Source: Nitrospirota bacterium (GTDB lineage: Bacteria > Nitrospirota > Nitrospiria > Nitrospirales > UBA8639). From it: DNA of 11,977 nucleotides. The notes under the pieces are model-generated. The model did no database searches. It had not been told where the DNA came from and was given only the letters and a program-made list of their open reading frames with translations. Position numbers and translations under genes: made by a program. The stretch lies in contig JAOUNC010000040.1 in the NCBI GenBank assembly GCA_029881175.1, forward strand, positions 1-11,977. The letters run 5' to 3'. Positions 1-8,168 of the stretch are shown here, one piece after another; within the stretch, counting starts at the first letter, position 1; every line of letters begins with the position of its first letter.

Positions 1-1074
1 ACCCTAGAATTTTCTACTTTTGGCTTTTACGTCTTAGTCGCCTATCTCCGAGATGATCAACGGTCTTCGGAAGCCGGCCTGAAATTCTTCATCTTGGGGG
101 TTTTTGCTGCCGGTCTCCTCGCCTATGGCATTAGCTTGGTCTACGGAGAGATGGGAACCTTGATCTTCTCAGAAATGGCGGGCTCACCAGGCAGCTATGG
201 GCTGGCTATCGGGTTCATTCTGATCTTTGCCGCACTAGGATTCAAAATCGGCGCCGTGCCGTTCCATGCGTGGATTCCTGACACCTATCAAGGTGCCCCC
301 ACGCCCGTCACAGCCTTTTTGTCTATTGCGCCCAAAGCAGCCGCCTTAGCCATTCTAATCAGAATGTTTTTTGTGGCGCTGGCCTCTTTCAAGCCCATGT
401 GGGTCTTGCTCTTTGTCGTCGCCTCGATCTTTTCCATGACCTACGGCAACATCGTGGCGATTGCTCAAAAAAACATCAAACGACTACTCGCCTATTCGGG
501 GATCGCACAAATCGGGAATATCATGATTGGATTAGCGGCAGGCACCAAGCAAGGCAGTGATGCGATCATGTTTTATCTGCTGACCTATATGTTCGCCAAC
601 TTGGGAGCCTTTGCAGTGATCATTGCTGTCAGTCGAGTGATAAAAAGCGATGAAATTGAGGATTATAATGGCTTAAATCGTCGCTCACCTTTCCTCGCTG
701 CGGCTATGCTTCTCTTTCTGTTATCACTAGCGGGAGTCCCACCTTTGGCTGGCTTTATTGGCAAAATCTATCTATTCATCGCGGCCATGAATCAAGAGCT
801 CTATACCCTGCTGATTGTCGGGCTGATCAATATTGTCATCTCCATGTATTACTACTTGATCGTCGTCAAAAAAATGTACATCAACGAACCCACAGACCCT
901 TCACCCATTACCACATCCATGCCAATTAAAATTGCGGTCTATGTGGGCATTGCAGGAACGCTGCTGCTAGGCATCTACCCCGGCCCATTCATCGACTGGG
1001 CCGTCAACGCCACCCTCATGTTCTCCAACATCGCGGGTCCCTCCGCATCTCTGCCAGTCATCCCCGGTGGATAA
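1..1074 (+). CDS. nuoN: NADH-quinone oxidoreductase subunit N (NuoN), 3' part; start lies before the window
   Basis: This is a proton-translocating, antiporter-like inner-membrane subunit of respiratory complex I. The frame is open from base 1, so the gene enters from the left; 357 residues are visible, against about 480 for the whole family, so roughly the first quarter is missing. The visible protein is a chain of hydrophobic membrane helices. It carries the family signature PFHAWIPDTYQGAPTPV at visible residues 87-103, followed by the conserved Lys in SIAPKAA at about 112. Other NuoN-typical blocks are NIKRLLAYSGIAQIG, RSPFLAAAMLLFLLSLAG and PPLAGFIGK. It ends normally at a TAA, consistent with nuoN being the last gene of a nuo operon. 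The - strand operon beginning at 1247 converges on it. Confidence 0.95.
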   Translation, partial: TLEFSTFGFYVLVAYLRDDQRSSEAGLKFFILGVFAAGLLAYGISLVYGEMGTLIFSEMAGSPGSYGLAIGFILIFAALGFKIGAVPFHAWIPDTYQGAPTPVTAFLSIAPKAAALAILIRMFFVALASFKPMWVLLFVVASIFSMTYGNIVAIAQKNIKRLLAYSGIAQIGNIMIGLAAGTKQGSDAIMFYLLTYMFANLGAFAVIIAVSRVIKSDEIEDYNGLNRRSPFLAAAMLLFLLSLAGVPPLAGFIGKIYLFIAAMNQELYTLLIVGLINIVISMYYYLIVVKKMYINEPTDPSPITTSMPIKIAVYVGIAGTLLLGIYPGPFIDWAVNATLMFSNIAGPSASLPVIPGG

Positions 1075-1101
1075 CCCCCCTTATCCGAAAAACCCACATG
1101 C

Positions 1102-1136
1102 GATCAATCTAATTGTCAGGCGTTTTTCTCTCTTTT
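1102..1136 (+). terminator. Possible rho-independent terminator after nuoN
   Basis: A weak AT-rich stem (GATCAAT at 1102-1108 pairing with ATTGTC at 1112-1117, one bulge) is followed by the T-rich run at 1123-1136. The T-tract fits a terminator, but the stem is weak, so the call is tentative. Confidence 0.3.
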
Positions 1137-1206
1137 TAAATTAAAAACCCGTTTACCCCAAAACCCATCTCCTCGCCTCCAAATCCTCAGAACGGGGTTT
1201 GCCGCG

Positions 1207-1230
1207 ACTCCAAGTGACCATGCTTGGAGT
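1207..1230 (-). terminator. Perfect 8-bp stem-loop in the convergent gap, possible operon terminator
   Basis: ACTCCAAG (1207-1214) and CTTGGAGT (1223-1230) form a perfect 8-bp stem with an 8-nt loop. It starts 16 nt beyond the stop codon of the - strand operon's last gene, in the gap between two convergent transcription units. No T-run follows on either strand, so it may only be a 3'-end stability hairpin. Confidence 0.35.
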
Positions 1231-1246
1231 GTGGGGCGATAGTAAA

Positions 1247-2965
1247 TTAGGGAACAATCCAGTCGCTTACAGCAATGAGTCGGCTGGGCTGAGCTGGATC
1301 CAGACGAACAATAAAGGCTCCTTTAGAGGCGAAACGTTGAGTGGGTCCAAGGGCAAGCCTTGGATAAATTCCAGGATTGAGGTCCTTCTCTGACTCCCGC
1401 TCAATTCGTTCAATCAAATAGTCTCGGTAATAATCTTCTCGCATATTCATGAGAGCCGCCTCAAGTAAACTCAGGGCATAGAAGGTTTCAAATTGAAGGG
1501 TTGGCTTGGAAATATCCAGCCCTCGTGTGCGCATCCAGGCACGAACGACAAAAGACCGAGGATGCTTCGTGACGGTAATTTCGTGAGGTTCCACAAAACG
1601 CAGCCGATCAAGAAAATCCTTATCTTGGACTGTGGAAGTGAGTGAAATGGCACGTGAGGGAAGTACAATGAGACCTGTCGAGGGTGGTTGCTGCATCACC
1701 GTATTGACAGCAAAAGAAGCATCGGCTCCAGGCCAAATGACAAGAACATCATCCTTAGCAAGTTGTCGTGAGACATCTGCCATCATGAGAGATAGCTTAG
1801 CGATGTCGTGATAGACCTTTACGTCATGAGATATGTCAGGACGACCCGCGGTCAGTCTGTCTCGTAACATGTGAGACGGGATTTGACCAAATGGATCGTC
1901 GGCGGCTAACTGAAAAATCCTCCTGCTTGTTGGAGGTGTATTCAATACGTAATCTGCCAACACCTTGGCTTCTAGCGTCAAACCCTCTGAAAAATAGACC
2001 GAATACCCCTTTTCCACACCAGCAACCGGCAAATCAGTGATTGGCAAGAGACAAGGCACATTATGACGATCACAGAATTCTGAAATCGGCGACCAGGATC
2101 CCCGCACAAGGCCACTCACAATGGCAAAAAATGGGTTTGCTTGGTAAAAATCTTCCACCTGCTTCTGCCATGTCTCGTTTTCTCCTGTGAGCGTTAACAC
2201 AGAAAATTCCCAATAGCGTTCAAGGGGTACAAACTGAGAACGATGAAAAGGAGAGAAATTTGGCCGGGCTCGATCATTTCTGAGGTGCCGATTATGCCAA
2301 TCCACGAACATCCGCATGGTTTGTAGCACGGGATCACGATCCGAGGCTGGAACATTGTCGGACATCACCATCACGAAATGGATTCCTCGATCATCCACCC
2401 CGGGAGATAATTCCGAGGACAGAGTCTTGAGATAGGCTGTCAGAGCGACAACATCCTCTTCTGTTAACTCATAGCGAGGCATGATCGCGGCAAGCTCCTG
2501 TCCACCAGCATCTCGTCCCGTTCGTAGGGTAACGCTGAGAGACTCGGTGGTATACGCGGGGCGCATATGCGGCTGATGAAGTCGTGCTGAAAATGTTGGG
2601 GGTTGGACTTGCTGAAACATATCAGGAAACAGACGCGTGCGGTCTAGTTGACGAGGCGCGAAAAGAAGGGGGGCCGTAATCGGTGGCACATAATACCCAC
2701 CTTCGCTCGCACCAAATCCACTGGGTCGGTGGCATTTCACACAGGCCGCAGATTTCCCAGAGACATTAATATCATATTGTGATGTGGCCTTGACGGGTGT
2801 TCCGTCTACCGCAATACCCTCATGATACAATCGTTTGCCAAGTGCGAAGGTTGAATCACTTTCTGTTTCACCTGCCAGAACTGATGTTGCCGATAAAAAC
2901 AGAAAGAATGTAAGGGCAAAAAATAGAGCCATAGACTCTACTCTGCAGTTACTCATATTTCTCAT
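1247..2965 (-). CDS. Secreted fusion protein: cytochrome c domain plus periplasmic-binding-protein-like domain
   Basis: This is probably a periplasmic mono-haem protein with a ligand-binding-like domain. I prefer the ATG at 2965: AGGA lies 9 nt upstream, and the start gives a clean signal peptide (hydrophobic run, then SVLA|GE). A longer reading frame starts at 3022, only 2 nt after the preceding stop, but has a poor ribosome site and would add 19 residues before the signal. In the 3022-based numbering, the haem motif CVKCH is at 94-98. A likely axial Met follows at 181 in IMPRYELTEEDVVALTAYL, which is typical of class I cytochrome c. From about residue 212 to the end (591) the sequence resembles the type I periplasmic-binding fold of branched amino-acid/urea ABC receptors (IHFVMVMSD, FFAIVSGLVRGSWSPISEF, DVLVIWPGADASFAV). 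No ABC permease or ATPase gene is nearby. It is the last gene of the copper operon, so an electron-transfer or sensing role with the oxidase is inferred. Confidence 0.8.
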   Translation of the reverse strand: MRNMSNCRVESMALFFALTFFLFLSATSVLAGETESDSTFALGKRLYHEGIAVDGTPVKATSQYDINVSGKSAACVKCHRPSGFGASEGGYYVPPITAPLLFAPRQLDRTRLFPDMFQQVQPPTFSARLHQPHMRPAYTTESLSVTLRTGRDAGGQELAAIMPRYELTEEDVVALTAYLKTLSSELSPGVDDRGIHFVMVMSDNVPASDRDPVLQTMRMFVDWHNRHLRNDRARPNFSPFHRSQFVPLERYWEFSVLTLTGENETWQKQVEDFYQANPFFAIVSGLVRGSWSPISEFCDRHNVPCLLPITDLPVAGVEKGYSVYFSEGLTLEAKVLADYVLNTPPTSRRIFQLAADDPFGQIPSHMLRDRLTAGRPDISHDVKVYHDIAKLSLMMADVSRQLAKDDVLVIWPGADASFAVNTVMQQPPSTGLIVLPSRAISLTSTVQDKDFLDRLRFVEPHEITVTKHPRSFVVRAWMRTRGLDISKPTLQFETFYALSLLEAALMNMREDYYRDYLIERIERESEKDLNPGIYPRLALGPTQRFASKGAFIVRLDPAQPSRLIAVSDWIVP

Positions 2966-3024
2966 TGTCTTTATTCCTGAAAACGGCTTGCTAAAGAAGG
3001 GGGAAGAAAACAAAAACCGCATAC

Positions 3025-3672
3025 CTACTGTGTCTCATTCGATAGAACTGCAATCTGTATTTGTTGAGCGAGATCATGACTACTCATCATACCTTCAAGT
3101 CGAATCCAATCTTGCCCGGGGCGAGCCCGGATGAATGTCAAAGGCTGATGCAGCATCTTATCTGAAGAATAATTTCTCGCTTTAAATGAAGATTCCACCT
3201 GATGAATATCCGAGATGGGTCCGGTCAATAATGCCCAATTATCCGGAACGGGTTGCATGCGAGTGGAATATGCTAAGAGACGTTCTGGGGTATCAAATTC
3301 TGGATCAACCGAAATTGAAAAGAATGAAATTGGGATATTCGCTTCCCCAAGTTCCTCCTGGACGGATGCTAAACGAGCTGAGCGTATGTCGCAAAACGTC
3401 GTACAAGTCGTAAAGAAAAACTCGACGAGAACAGGGTTGGGATCGGCCAGGGCTTGGTCAAGATGAATCTTTCGTCTTTCCTGGTCAAGTAAAGTCACAA
3501 CAGGAACATCGTAGTGGGCAACAGTCCGTTTAATTGGGAGATCGATCTCATGGTTATGACCCAATAGCCCTTTTCCATACGCACCACTCCCACCAACAAC
3601 GATCCCAACGCCCATAAGAGACAATACACCCCATTGAAGCACTTTCTTCTTAGTGCCCATAAATAATCTCAT
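3025..3672 (-). CDS. SCO1/SenC/PrrC family copper chaperone
   Basis: SCO proteins are membrane-anchored or periplasmic thioredoxin-fold proteins that deliver copper to cuproenzymes, classically the CuA site of cytochrome oxidase. I chose the ATG at 3672 (MRLFMGTKKK): AGGA lies 6 nt upstream and a lysine-rich N-terminus leads straight into a hydrophobic signal/anchor. An open frame extends to 3741, but that extension would read through a 30-bp palindrome and is unlikely to be translated. With the 3672 start the protein has 215 residues, normal for the family. Copper-binding CxxxC is present as FFFTTCTTFCDIRSA (Cys 90 and 94), with ISVDPEFDTPERL following as expected. The distal conserved His is probably His175 in KMLHQPLTF. 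It sits 84 nt after the unknown secreted gene and about 60 nt before the cytochrome gene. With no oxidase subunit II in the window, the multicopper oxidase or the cytochrome-fusion partner are the obvious local clients (inference). Confidence 0.88.
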   Translation of the reverse strand: MRLFMGTKKKVLQWGVLSLMGVGIVVGGSGAYGKGLLGHNHEIDLPIKRTVAHYDVPVVTLLDQERRKIHLDQALADPNPVLVEFFFTTCTTFCDIRSARLASVQEELGEANIPISFFSISVDPEFDTPERLLAYSTRMQPVPDNWALLTGPISDIHQVESSFKARNYSSDKMLHQPLTFIRARPGQDWIRLEGMMSSHDLAQQIQIAVLSNETQ

Positions 3673-3711
3673 ATCAATTCCTAGTGTTGTGTTGTATCCG
3701 AAAGAAACGAT

Positions 3712-3741
3712 GTGCGGCCTCTCGGATCCGAGAGGCCGCAC
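3712..3741 (-). terminator. Perfect 30-bp palindrome; intra-operon terminator, attenuator or stabilising hairpin
   Basis: Every one of the 15 base pairs matches around the centre GGA|TCC. The arms are GC-rich (GTGCGGCCTCTCGGA). On the - strand the arm ends 16 nt after the stop codon at 3757 and is followed by ATCGTTTCTTTC, a T-rich but interrupted tail. This suggests a partial terminator splitting the operon into a 5' three-gene part and a 3' two-gene part. The perfect symmetry could equally be a protein-binding site. Confidence 0.6.
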
Positions 3742-3756
3742 CGTCAGCGTATTGGT

Positions 3757-5583
3757 TCAGTGCATGGACCAGATAGCCTGCTCATGGTGCAACGGATCAA
3801 ATTGGTAGATCCGTAGACGCCGTGACGGCTCATAATTCAACGTCAACTCCACATTGTGTTCACCAAGCACATCACTTCCCATTCTGGCAGGCCTTGTCGG
3901 CGATTTAAATGCTGATGGCAACATGGTCCCCATAGGGTCCAACTCCTTTTGCCAGAACTCTTTAGCCTTGTTTATTTTGGTGTGATTCACCTTTGGCATC
4001 TTTTGCTTGTGATGTGGATTCGATCCAGATGTCGCGGCAGGAACCACTGATGGCATTGGCGTATTGAGTTCCCACCAGGCACGCCCGAAGGTAAACCATG
4101 GGCCGGCTCCATTGATTGGAATGGTGTTATGAAAGGTATTCTCCCACCCTCGCAATCCACCAAAATCTACGGCAATATAGGCATGGGGATAGTAATCACC
4201 ATTGATCAATTTGATCTTGACCGTTGTTCCTCTGGTCTTCCATTTCGCAATCTCAGCTTGGGCATCAAAGATCACATAATCTTTCATCTGCCCATAAATC
4301 GTGTTATTCGCGTAGAACAACGTCACATCCGCATCGGGATCTGGAGTCACACCGTCCGGCAACTTATTGCGTTGCTCCCATTGCACAAACGCCCTCTCGA
4401 TTTCGGCCATGACCAATGGATTGAATCCCGTTTGTTGTAACTGTCGCAACCCATTCCACATTCGTTTGGCTGGGGAAAGGTCACCGATCATCCCAATAGC
4501 TGCTTCTTTCGCTTCCTGGGAGGCTCTTGGATTTTCACCAAAGACAGAGGTTTCCCACTCAACAAGAGACATGCCCATCGCCACTTTGTTGGAGTTTTCC
4601 ATCACAGATACACGTGGTGGATGGCGGCGCCAGCCCCATGTGTACGTCAAATTATAATGTTTGCCAGGAGCCATTTTCACTTCATACGTGGTACGCGTCC
4701 CGTCTTCCATGGGGAAGAAGGTCTTATCCATTAATACTAATGGGACCCCTGGACCCGTAACATCCGGATCATCCAAATACATTTGCATGGGCGAAAAGTC
4801 ATCGTGCCCCTTATGAAGCGTATCTACCACATACGTGATGGTCCACGGCACATCCCTGACAGGCCGTGGGTCAATAAACGCCGTATCGGACTCGATATGT
4901 GTATCAAACCACACTTGATGAACCGTGACATTTCCTCCAATCACCTTCCCCTCATCGTCAAGGATAGGCTCAACGACCTTGGCCTTATTCGGCCCATTGT
5001 AGTGAAGGACCGGAATACCGCTGTACACCCGATTAGGCACAGGATTTCCTTCAAGCACGTCCAACGCCCGTTGGATTTTGGCAGAATCAAAATTTGAGGG
5101 GTCGTAGATATTGTTACCGTTGTCTCTACCTCGTCCCTCGTTATCTTGTTGCGCTCGATGCCAACTCCTAAACACTTCATCAAGATCATCAGTGGGAGAA
5201 GTTGGATTGATAGGCTCAACCGTAGGATCGGGATGCAAGTTATAGGGATGCTCTGGCGTCGAAGGCAACGTATTGGGGATGGGAACCCCATTGGAAGCCT
5301 TAACGTCTTCATAGATGGTTGGCAACAGATTCGTCGGATTAATAAACGGATCAGACTCTGGGAATCGGCCGGTGGGGGTATTATAAAATGTGGTCATCCC
5401 ATCCGGGGAGGTGGTAATGGTATACTCTCCTGGCGCAGGAAGAGGTTGAGGGGTCCTCGAAAGCGGCGGTTCCGGCACTTGTGCCATGGCTAGCCCGCTG
5501 CCCATCGACAAAATCGCGGCAACGGCCATCATGGCCAGTTTTTGCTTATAAATATGTTGTTTGAGTCGATTCGATATAGTCAT
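3757..5583 (-). CDS. Large secreted, cysteine-free protein of unknown function in a copper oxidase operon
   Basis: I do not recognise a family. The 608-residue product has a Sec-type signal peptide (RLKQHIYKQK, hydrophobic stretch, cleavage after LAMA at about 34). A Pro-rich, low-complexity stretch follows (about 35-135: PEPPLSRTPQPLPAPGEY, EHPYNLHPDPTVEPINP). A probably beta-rich central region runs from about 185 to 330 (VTVHQVWFDTHIES, PWTITYVVDTLHKGHDDFSP, YNLTYTWGWRRHPPRVSV), and a Trp/Tyr/His-rich C-terminal part completes it. I see no cysteine anywhere. His and Met are frequent (HKGHDDFSPMQM, NPHHKQKMP, PLHHEQAIWSMH at the very end), so metal binding is possible but unproven. The gene starts 21 nt after the SCO-like gene, so the two are surely co-transcribed. 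It is flanked on both sides by SCO-fold genes, which suggests a secreted partner or structural component of the oxidase system. Confidence 0.8.
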   Translation of the reverse strand: MTISNRLKQHIYKQKLAMMAVAAILSMGSGLAMAQVPEPPLSRTPQPLPAPGEYTITTSPDGMTTFYNTPTGRFPESDPFINPTNLLPTIYEDVKASNGVPIPNTLPSTPEHPYNLHPDPTVEPINPTSPTDDLDEVFRSWHRAQQDNEGRGRDNGNNIYDPSNFDSAKIQRALDVLEGNPVPNRVYSGIPVLHYNGPNKAKVVEPILDDEGKVIGGNVTVHQVWFDTHIESDTAFIDPRPVRDVPWTITYVVDTLHKGHDDFSPMQMYLDDPDVTGPGVPLVLMDKTFFPMEDGTRTTYEVKMAPGKHYNLTYTWGWRRHPPRVSVMENSNKVAMGMSLVEWETSVFGENPRASQEAKEAAIGMIGDLSPAKRMWNGLRQLQQTGFNPLVMAEIERAFVQWEQRNKLPDGVTPDPDADVTLFYANNTIYGQMKDYVIFDAQAEIAKWKTRGTTVKIKLINGDYYPHAYIAVDFGGLRGWENTFHNTIPINGAGPWFTFGRAWWELNTPMPSVVPAATSGSNPHHKQKMPKVNHTKINKAKEFWQKELDPMGTMLPSAFKSPTRPARMGSDVLGEHNVELTLNYEPSRRLRIYQFDPLHHEQAIWSMH

Positions 5584-5604
5584 ACGTAAAAGCTCCTCTT
5601 CACC

Positions 5605-6336
5605 TTAAGCCACACGGTTAGTAAAAGACGGTCCTGGGTCACCTAACCTGCGAGGACCGGCTTGTTTAATTGGTCCACTGACCGGCTTTTTGCTCATCAC
5701 GGATGCGATTCGCATTGAGGCATCAGTTGCTTGAATGTCTGAAGGAAACGAAGCCCACAACCCAACGGCCGCGTTTCCATAATGCACCATATCGATCTTG
5801 ATATTGACATTCTGCCGTGGCCCATGATGATACAACCGTGACAAGAACTTTGCCGTACCGTCTCCGGTGGCTCGAACAAAATGCCATCCCGCTGGCGCGC
5901 CCATCTGTTTGGCAAAATCACCTAATCGTTCAGGTGTGTCATGTTTTGGATCATGCGTAATGGAAATCATCCGCACGTCTTCATCGAGGCGCTTGCCAAG
6001 AAGACGGGCTACCTCTGCAAGCTTCGCCGAAATGGGAAATGCCGCTTCGTTTTCAATCGACATAAAGTTGATGGTGACCACCTTCCCCTTAATCAAGTCA
6101 TCATACAAGCGCACAATATGTCCTTCATGCGTTTCCACCAGGGCCTCAGGCATTTGGCTCTGGCCAACTAAGGCGTCTCGCTCAAACTTCTTGAAAGAAT
6201 CTTCTTTGGATGGATCTTTGGGGAGTAGCTCATTCTTGACCATTTCTGCCGTCGCTGCCGACGCCACAAACAGGCCGGCCACACATGCAGGAACTCCCAT
6301 AAGAAATTTTCGTCTATTTGTCATTTCATCTTCCAT
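5605..6336 (-). CDS. Tat-exported SCO-like protein lacking the CxxxC copper motif
   Basis: The overall fold is SCO/thioredoxin-like: an INF strand, the segment ISITHDPKHDTPERLGDFAKQ matching the DPxxDTPExL block of SCO1, and a GWHFV strand. At the place of the FTxCxxxC copper site (about residues 89-103) the sequence reads INFMSIENEAAFPIS, with no cysteine. The only Cys is Cys18, inside the signal peptide. A His at about 185 in IDMVHYGNAAVGLW may correspond to the conserved SCO His. The N-terminus TNRRKFLMG is a twin-arginine signal with cleavage near ATA|E at about 30. The ATG at 6336 has GGGAG 6 nt upstream; the ATG at 6324 is an alternative. It lies 44 nt after the multicopper oxidase gene and 21 nt before the unknown secreted gene. 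Copper relay by the classical mechanism is impossible without the cysteines; a structural or pairing role is inferred. Confidence 0.8.
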   Translation of the reverse strand: MEDEMTNRRKFLMGVPACVAGLFVASAATAEMVKNELLPKDPSKEDSFKKFERDALVGQSQMPEALVETHEGHIVRLYDDLIKGKVVTINFMSIENEAAFPISAKLAEVARLLGKRLDEDVRMISITHDPKHDTPERLGDFAKQMGAPAGWHFVRATGDGTAKFLSRLYHHGPRQNVNIKIDMVHYGNAAVGLWASFPSDIQATDASMRIASVMSKKPVSGPIKQAGPRRLGDPGPSFTNRVA

Positions 6337-6380
6337 ACATATCTCCCATTTAAAAATGCAGTCATTGATTGATGGCTCAC

Positions 6381-8141
6381 TTAATCCCCTTGTCCTTTAG
6401 GCACGATATCCCATCGAATCATCATGGCATGATCTTCATGCACCACGTTGTGACAATGCATGACGTACTTACCAAAGAAATCACGCCACCGGCTAAAGAA
6501 TTTAATTTCATCGCCAGGACCAAGCCGAATCACGTCCTTTCGAGACTTGAGGATGTCTCCATGCGAAATGGGCTTGCCATTCTTTTCGATAATCTGAAAT
6601 TCCTCAAAATGCGTATGAATCGGATGGCCCCAGTTATGGCCGGTGTTCCGAATCGTCCATATTTCTGCTGTGCCCTGTTCAATTTTTGCATCAATTCGGT
6701 TGGGATCCATGAGCCGTCCATTCACTGTCCAGAGACCATTGTCATAATCAAAGACAAACTCTCGTTCACGCCTGACTTCACTCATATCGATTTTTGGCAA
6801 TGGCCTGATGAACTCTGGAATACGGCTGTGGTCTTGGACTCTTCTTCCTCTCACACGGAATTCCATCAATCGATCGCCCTGGTCCAGCAATTTACCGCGA
6901 GGCCCGGCACCATCAGGACGCATCTCCAGTCGATTGGTGAGATAAATTTTATCCCCATCGTTGTACTTGGAGAAATCCACAATAATATCGTTCCGATTCG
7001 CAACCCAAATATCTACGGATTCTGTTTTGATCGCTTCTGGCAGAAGATTCCCATCCTCAGAAATGACATGGAACGATTCCGCATCACTTCCACTTTTCGT
7101 CAAGAACAATCGGTACAACCTTGATGGACCGCCATTCAATATTCTGAAACGATATTTTCTTCGTTCGACTTCGAAGTAGGGTTGAATCCTTCGATTCACC
7201 GTAAACCGGTCACCTAACATGCCATGCGTGTTGTATTGCATGTTCGGTCCATAGTGCCCAAACCCTGTGTTTGGATCATCTCGTTCTTCAGGATGCGATC
7301 CCGCAAAGTCCCAGACCACTTGTCCATCAGCGCCAAACTGTACATCGTGTAGAATAAGCGGAACGTCATATTTGCCGCTCGGGAACCGGAAGGCCCCTGG
7401 CGTTTCATCTCGTTCGTCACCAGAATCTTGTGGGTCAAACGCTAAGAAAAACCCGGAAAGGCCTGCATAGACATTAGGCGCGGTAAAGTCGAGCCGATGA
7501 TCGTGATACCACAGCGTGTTCATATATTCCGTGGGGTCAAAGCCCGCAGGAAAACTTGGATAGTGATGATCCCAGAACTCACCGGAATCAAACCAATCCG
7601 CCGGGTTACCATCGCTCTCCGAAGCCTGATGTCCATTATGAACATGGATCGTCGTTGACGGTAAGGCAAACGGCACGTGCCCGGTACCCACAGGAGGCAA
7701 TTCGTTTATACGTCGCACAAACAAGGGCTCCCCATAGCGTGTATGAAATGTGCAGCCGGGCGTAATACCATTAAAGCCCCATGACCATGAGCCGGAGCCA
7801 TACGGGCCCTCTGGATGATATTGCCACAAAAATTCTTGGAGTCTCTGGATATAAAATTTTTGTGGCAGAAAATCATTGAACCGTTGATGTCGCAAAGGGT
7901 CAATTGCGCCCCCGTTCGCTTCAAGAACACTCCTTGAAATCGGTACGGCTTTCGGCATTTCAAATAACGGCTGGATAAAGGGCGTCGCTGGTGGGCTGGG
8001 ACGCGCCTCAATCGAGGGGCGAAATCCTGAAGGAAATACGAGACCGCTTTGCGGCACCGTCCGAGCCATGGCCGATTTGGCAAACACTCCTCCAGCTGCT
8101 GCTGCTAAACCTAGCTTTAAAATAGTTCTTCGAGAAGCCAT
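6381..8141 (-). CDS. Tat-exported three-domain multicopper oxidase (CotA/bilirubin-oxidase-like)
   Basis: Multicopper oxidases couple one-electron oxidation of a substrate (phenolics, bilirubin, Cu(I), Fe(II) or Mn(II), depending on the enzyme) to reduction of O2 to water. All four copper-binding motifs are present: HVH 166-168 (TTIHVHNGH), HDH 213-215 (LWYHDHRLD), HPIHTH 506-511, and the C-terminal MHCHNVVHEDHAMM at 561-574. The last supplies the type 1 Cys563 and His568, with Met573 as likely axial ligand. The protein has 586 residues, normal for three cupredoxin domains, and YNTHGMLGDRFTVN and RILNGGPSRLYRL resemble CotA-type enzymes. The N-terminus SRRTILKLGLAAAAGG is a Tat signal with cleavage near AMA|R at 27, as expected for a folded cuproprotein. 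The start is fixed by a strong GGGGGAAGG just before the ATG at 8141. It is the first gene of the operon. The natural substrate cannot be deduced. Confidence 0.95.
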   Translation of the reverse strand: MASRRTILKLGLAAAAGGVFAKSAMARTVPQSGLVFPSGFRPSIEARPSPPATPFIQPLFEMPKAVPISRSVLEANGGAIDPLRHQRFNDFLPQKFYIQRLQEFLWQYHPEGPYGSGSWSWGFNGITPGCTFHTRYGEPLFVRRINELPPVGTGHVPFALPSTTIHVHNGHQASESDGNPADWFDSGEFWDHHYPSFPAGFDPTEYMNTLWYHDHRLDFTAPNVYAGLSGFFLAFDPQDSGDERDETPGAFRFPSGKYDVPLILHDVQFGADGQVVWDFAGSHPEERDDPNTGFGHYGPNMQYNTHGMLGDRFTVNRRIQPYFEVERRKYRFRILNGGPSRLYRLFLTKSGSDAESFHVISEDGNLLPEAIKTESVDIWVANRNDIIVDFSKYNDGDKIYLTNRLEMRPDGAGPRGKLLDQGDRLMEFRVRGRRVQDHSRIPEFIRPLPKIDMSEVRREREFVFDYDNGLWTVNGRLMDPNRIDAKIEQGTAEIWTIRNTGHNWGHPIHTHFEEFQIIEKNGKPISHGDILKSRKDVIRLGPGDEIKFFSRWRDFFGKYVMHCHNVVHEDHAMMIRWDIVPKGQGD

Positions 8142-8154
8142 CCTTCCCCCTTTC

Positions 8155-8168
8155 AGTACATACGTACT
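8155..8168 (-). promoter_or_regulatory. Near-perfect 14-bp palindrome just upstream of the multicopper oxidase ribosome site
   Basis: AGTACATACGTACT reads as its own complement except at the two central-flanking positions. It lies about 14 nt before the ATG and directly next to the Shine-Dalgarno, so it could be an operator or a small mRNA hairpin controlling the operon. Short palindromes can occur by chance. Confidence 0.3.

Noticed and set aside
6369..7124. 251-codon + strand open frame opposite the multicopper oxidase
   Set aside because: It is a shadow of the oxidase gene, whose copper motifs prove the - strand frame.
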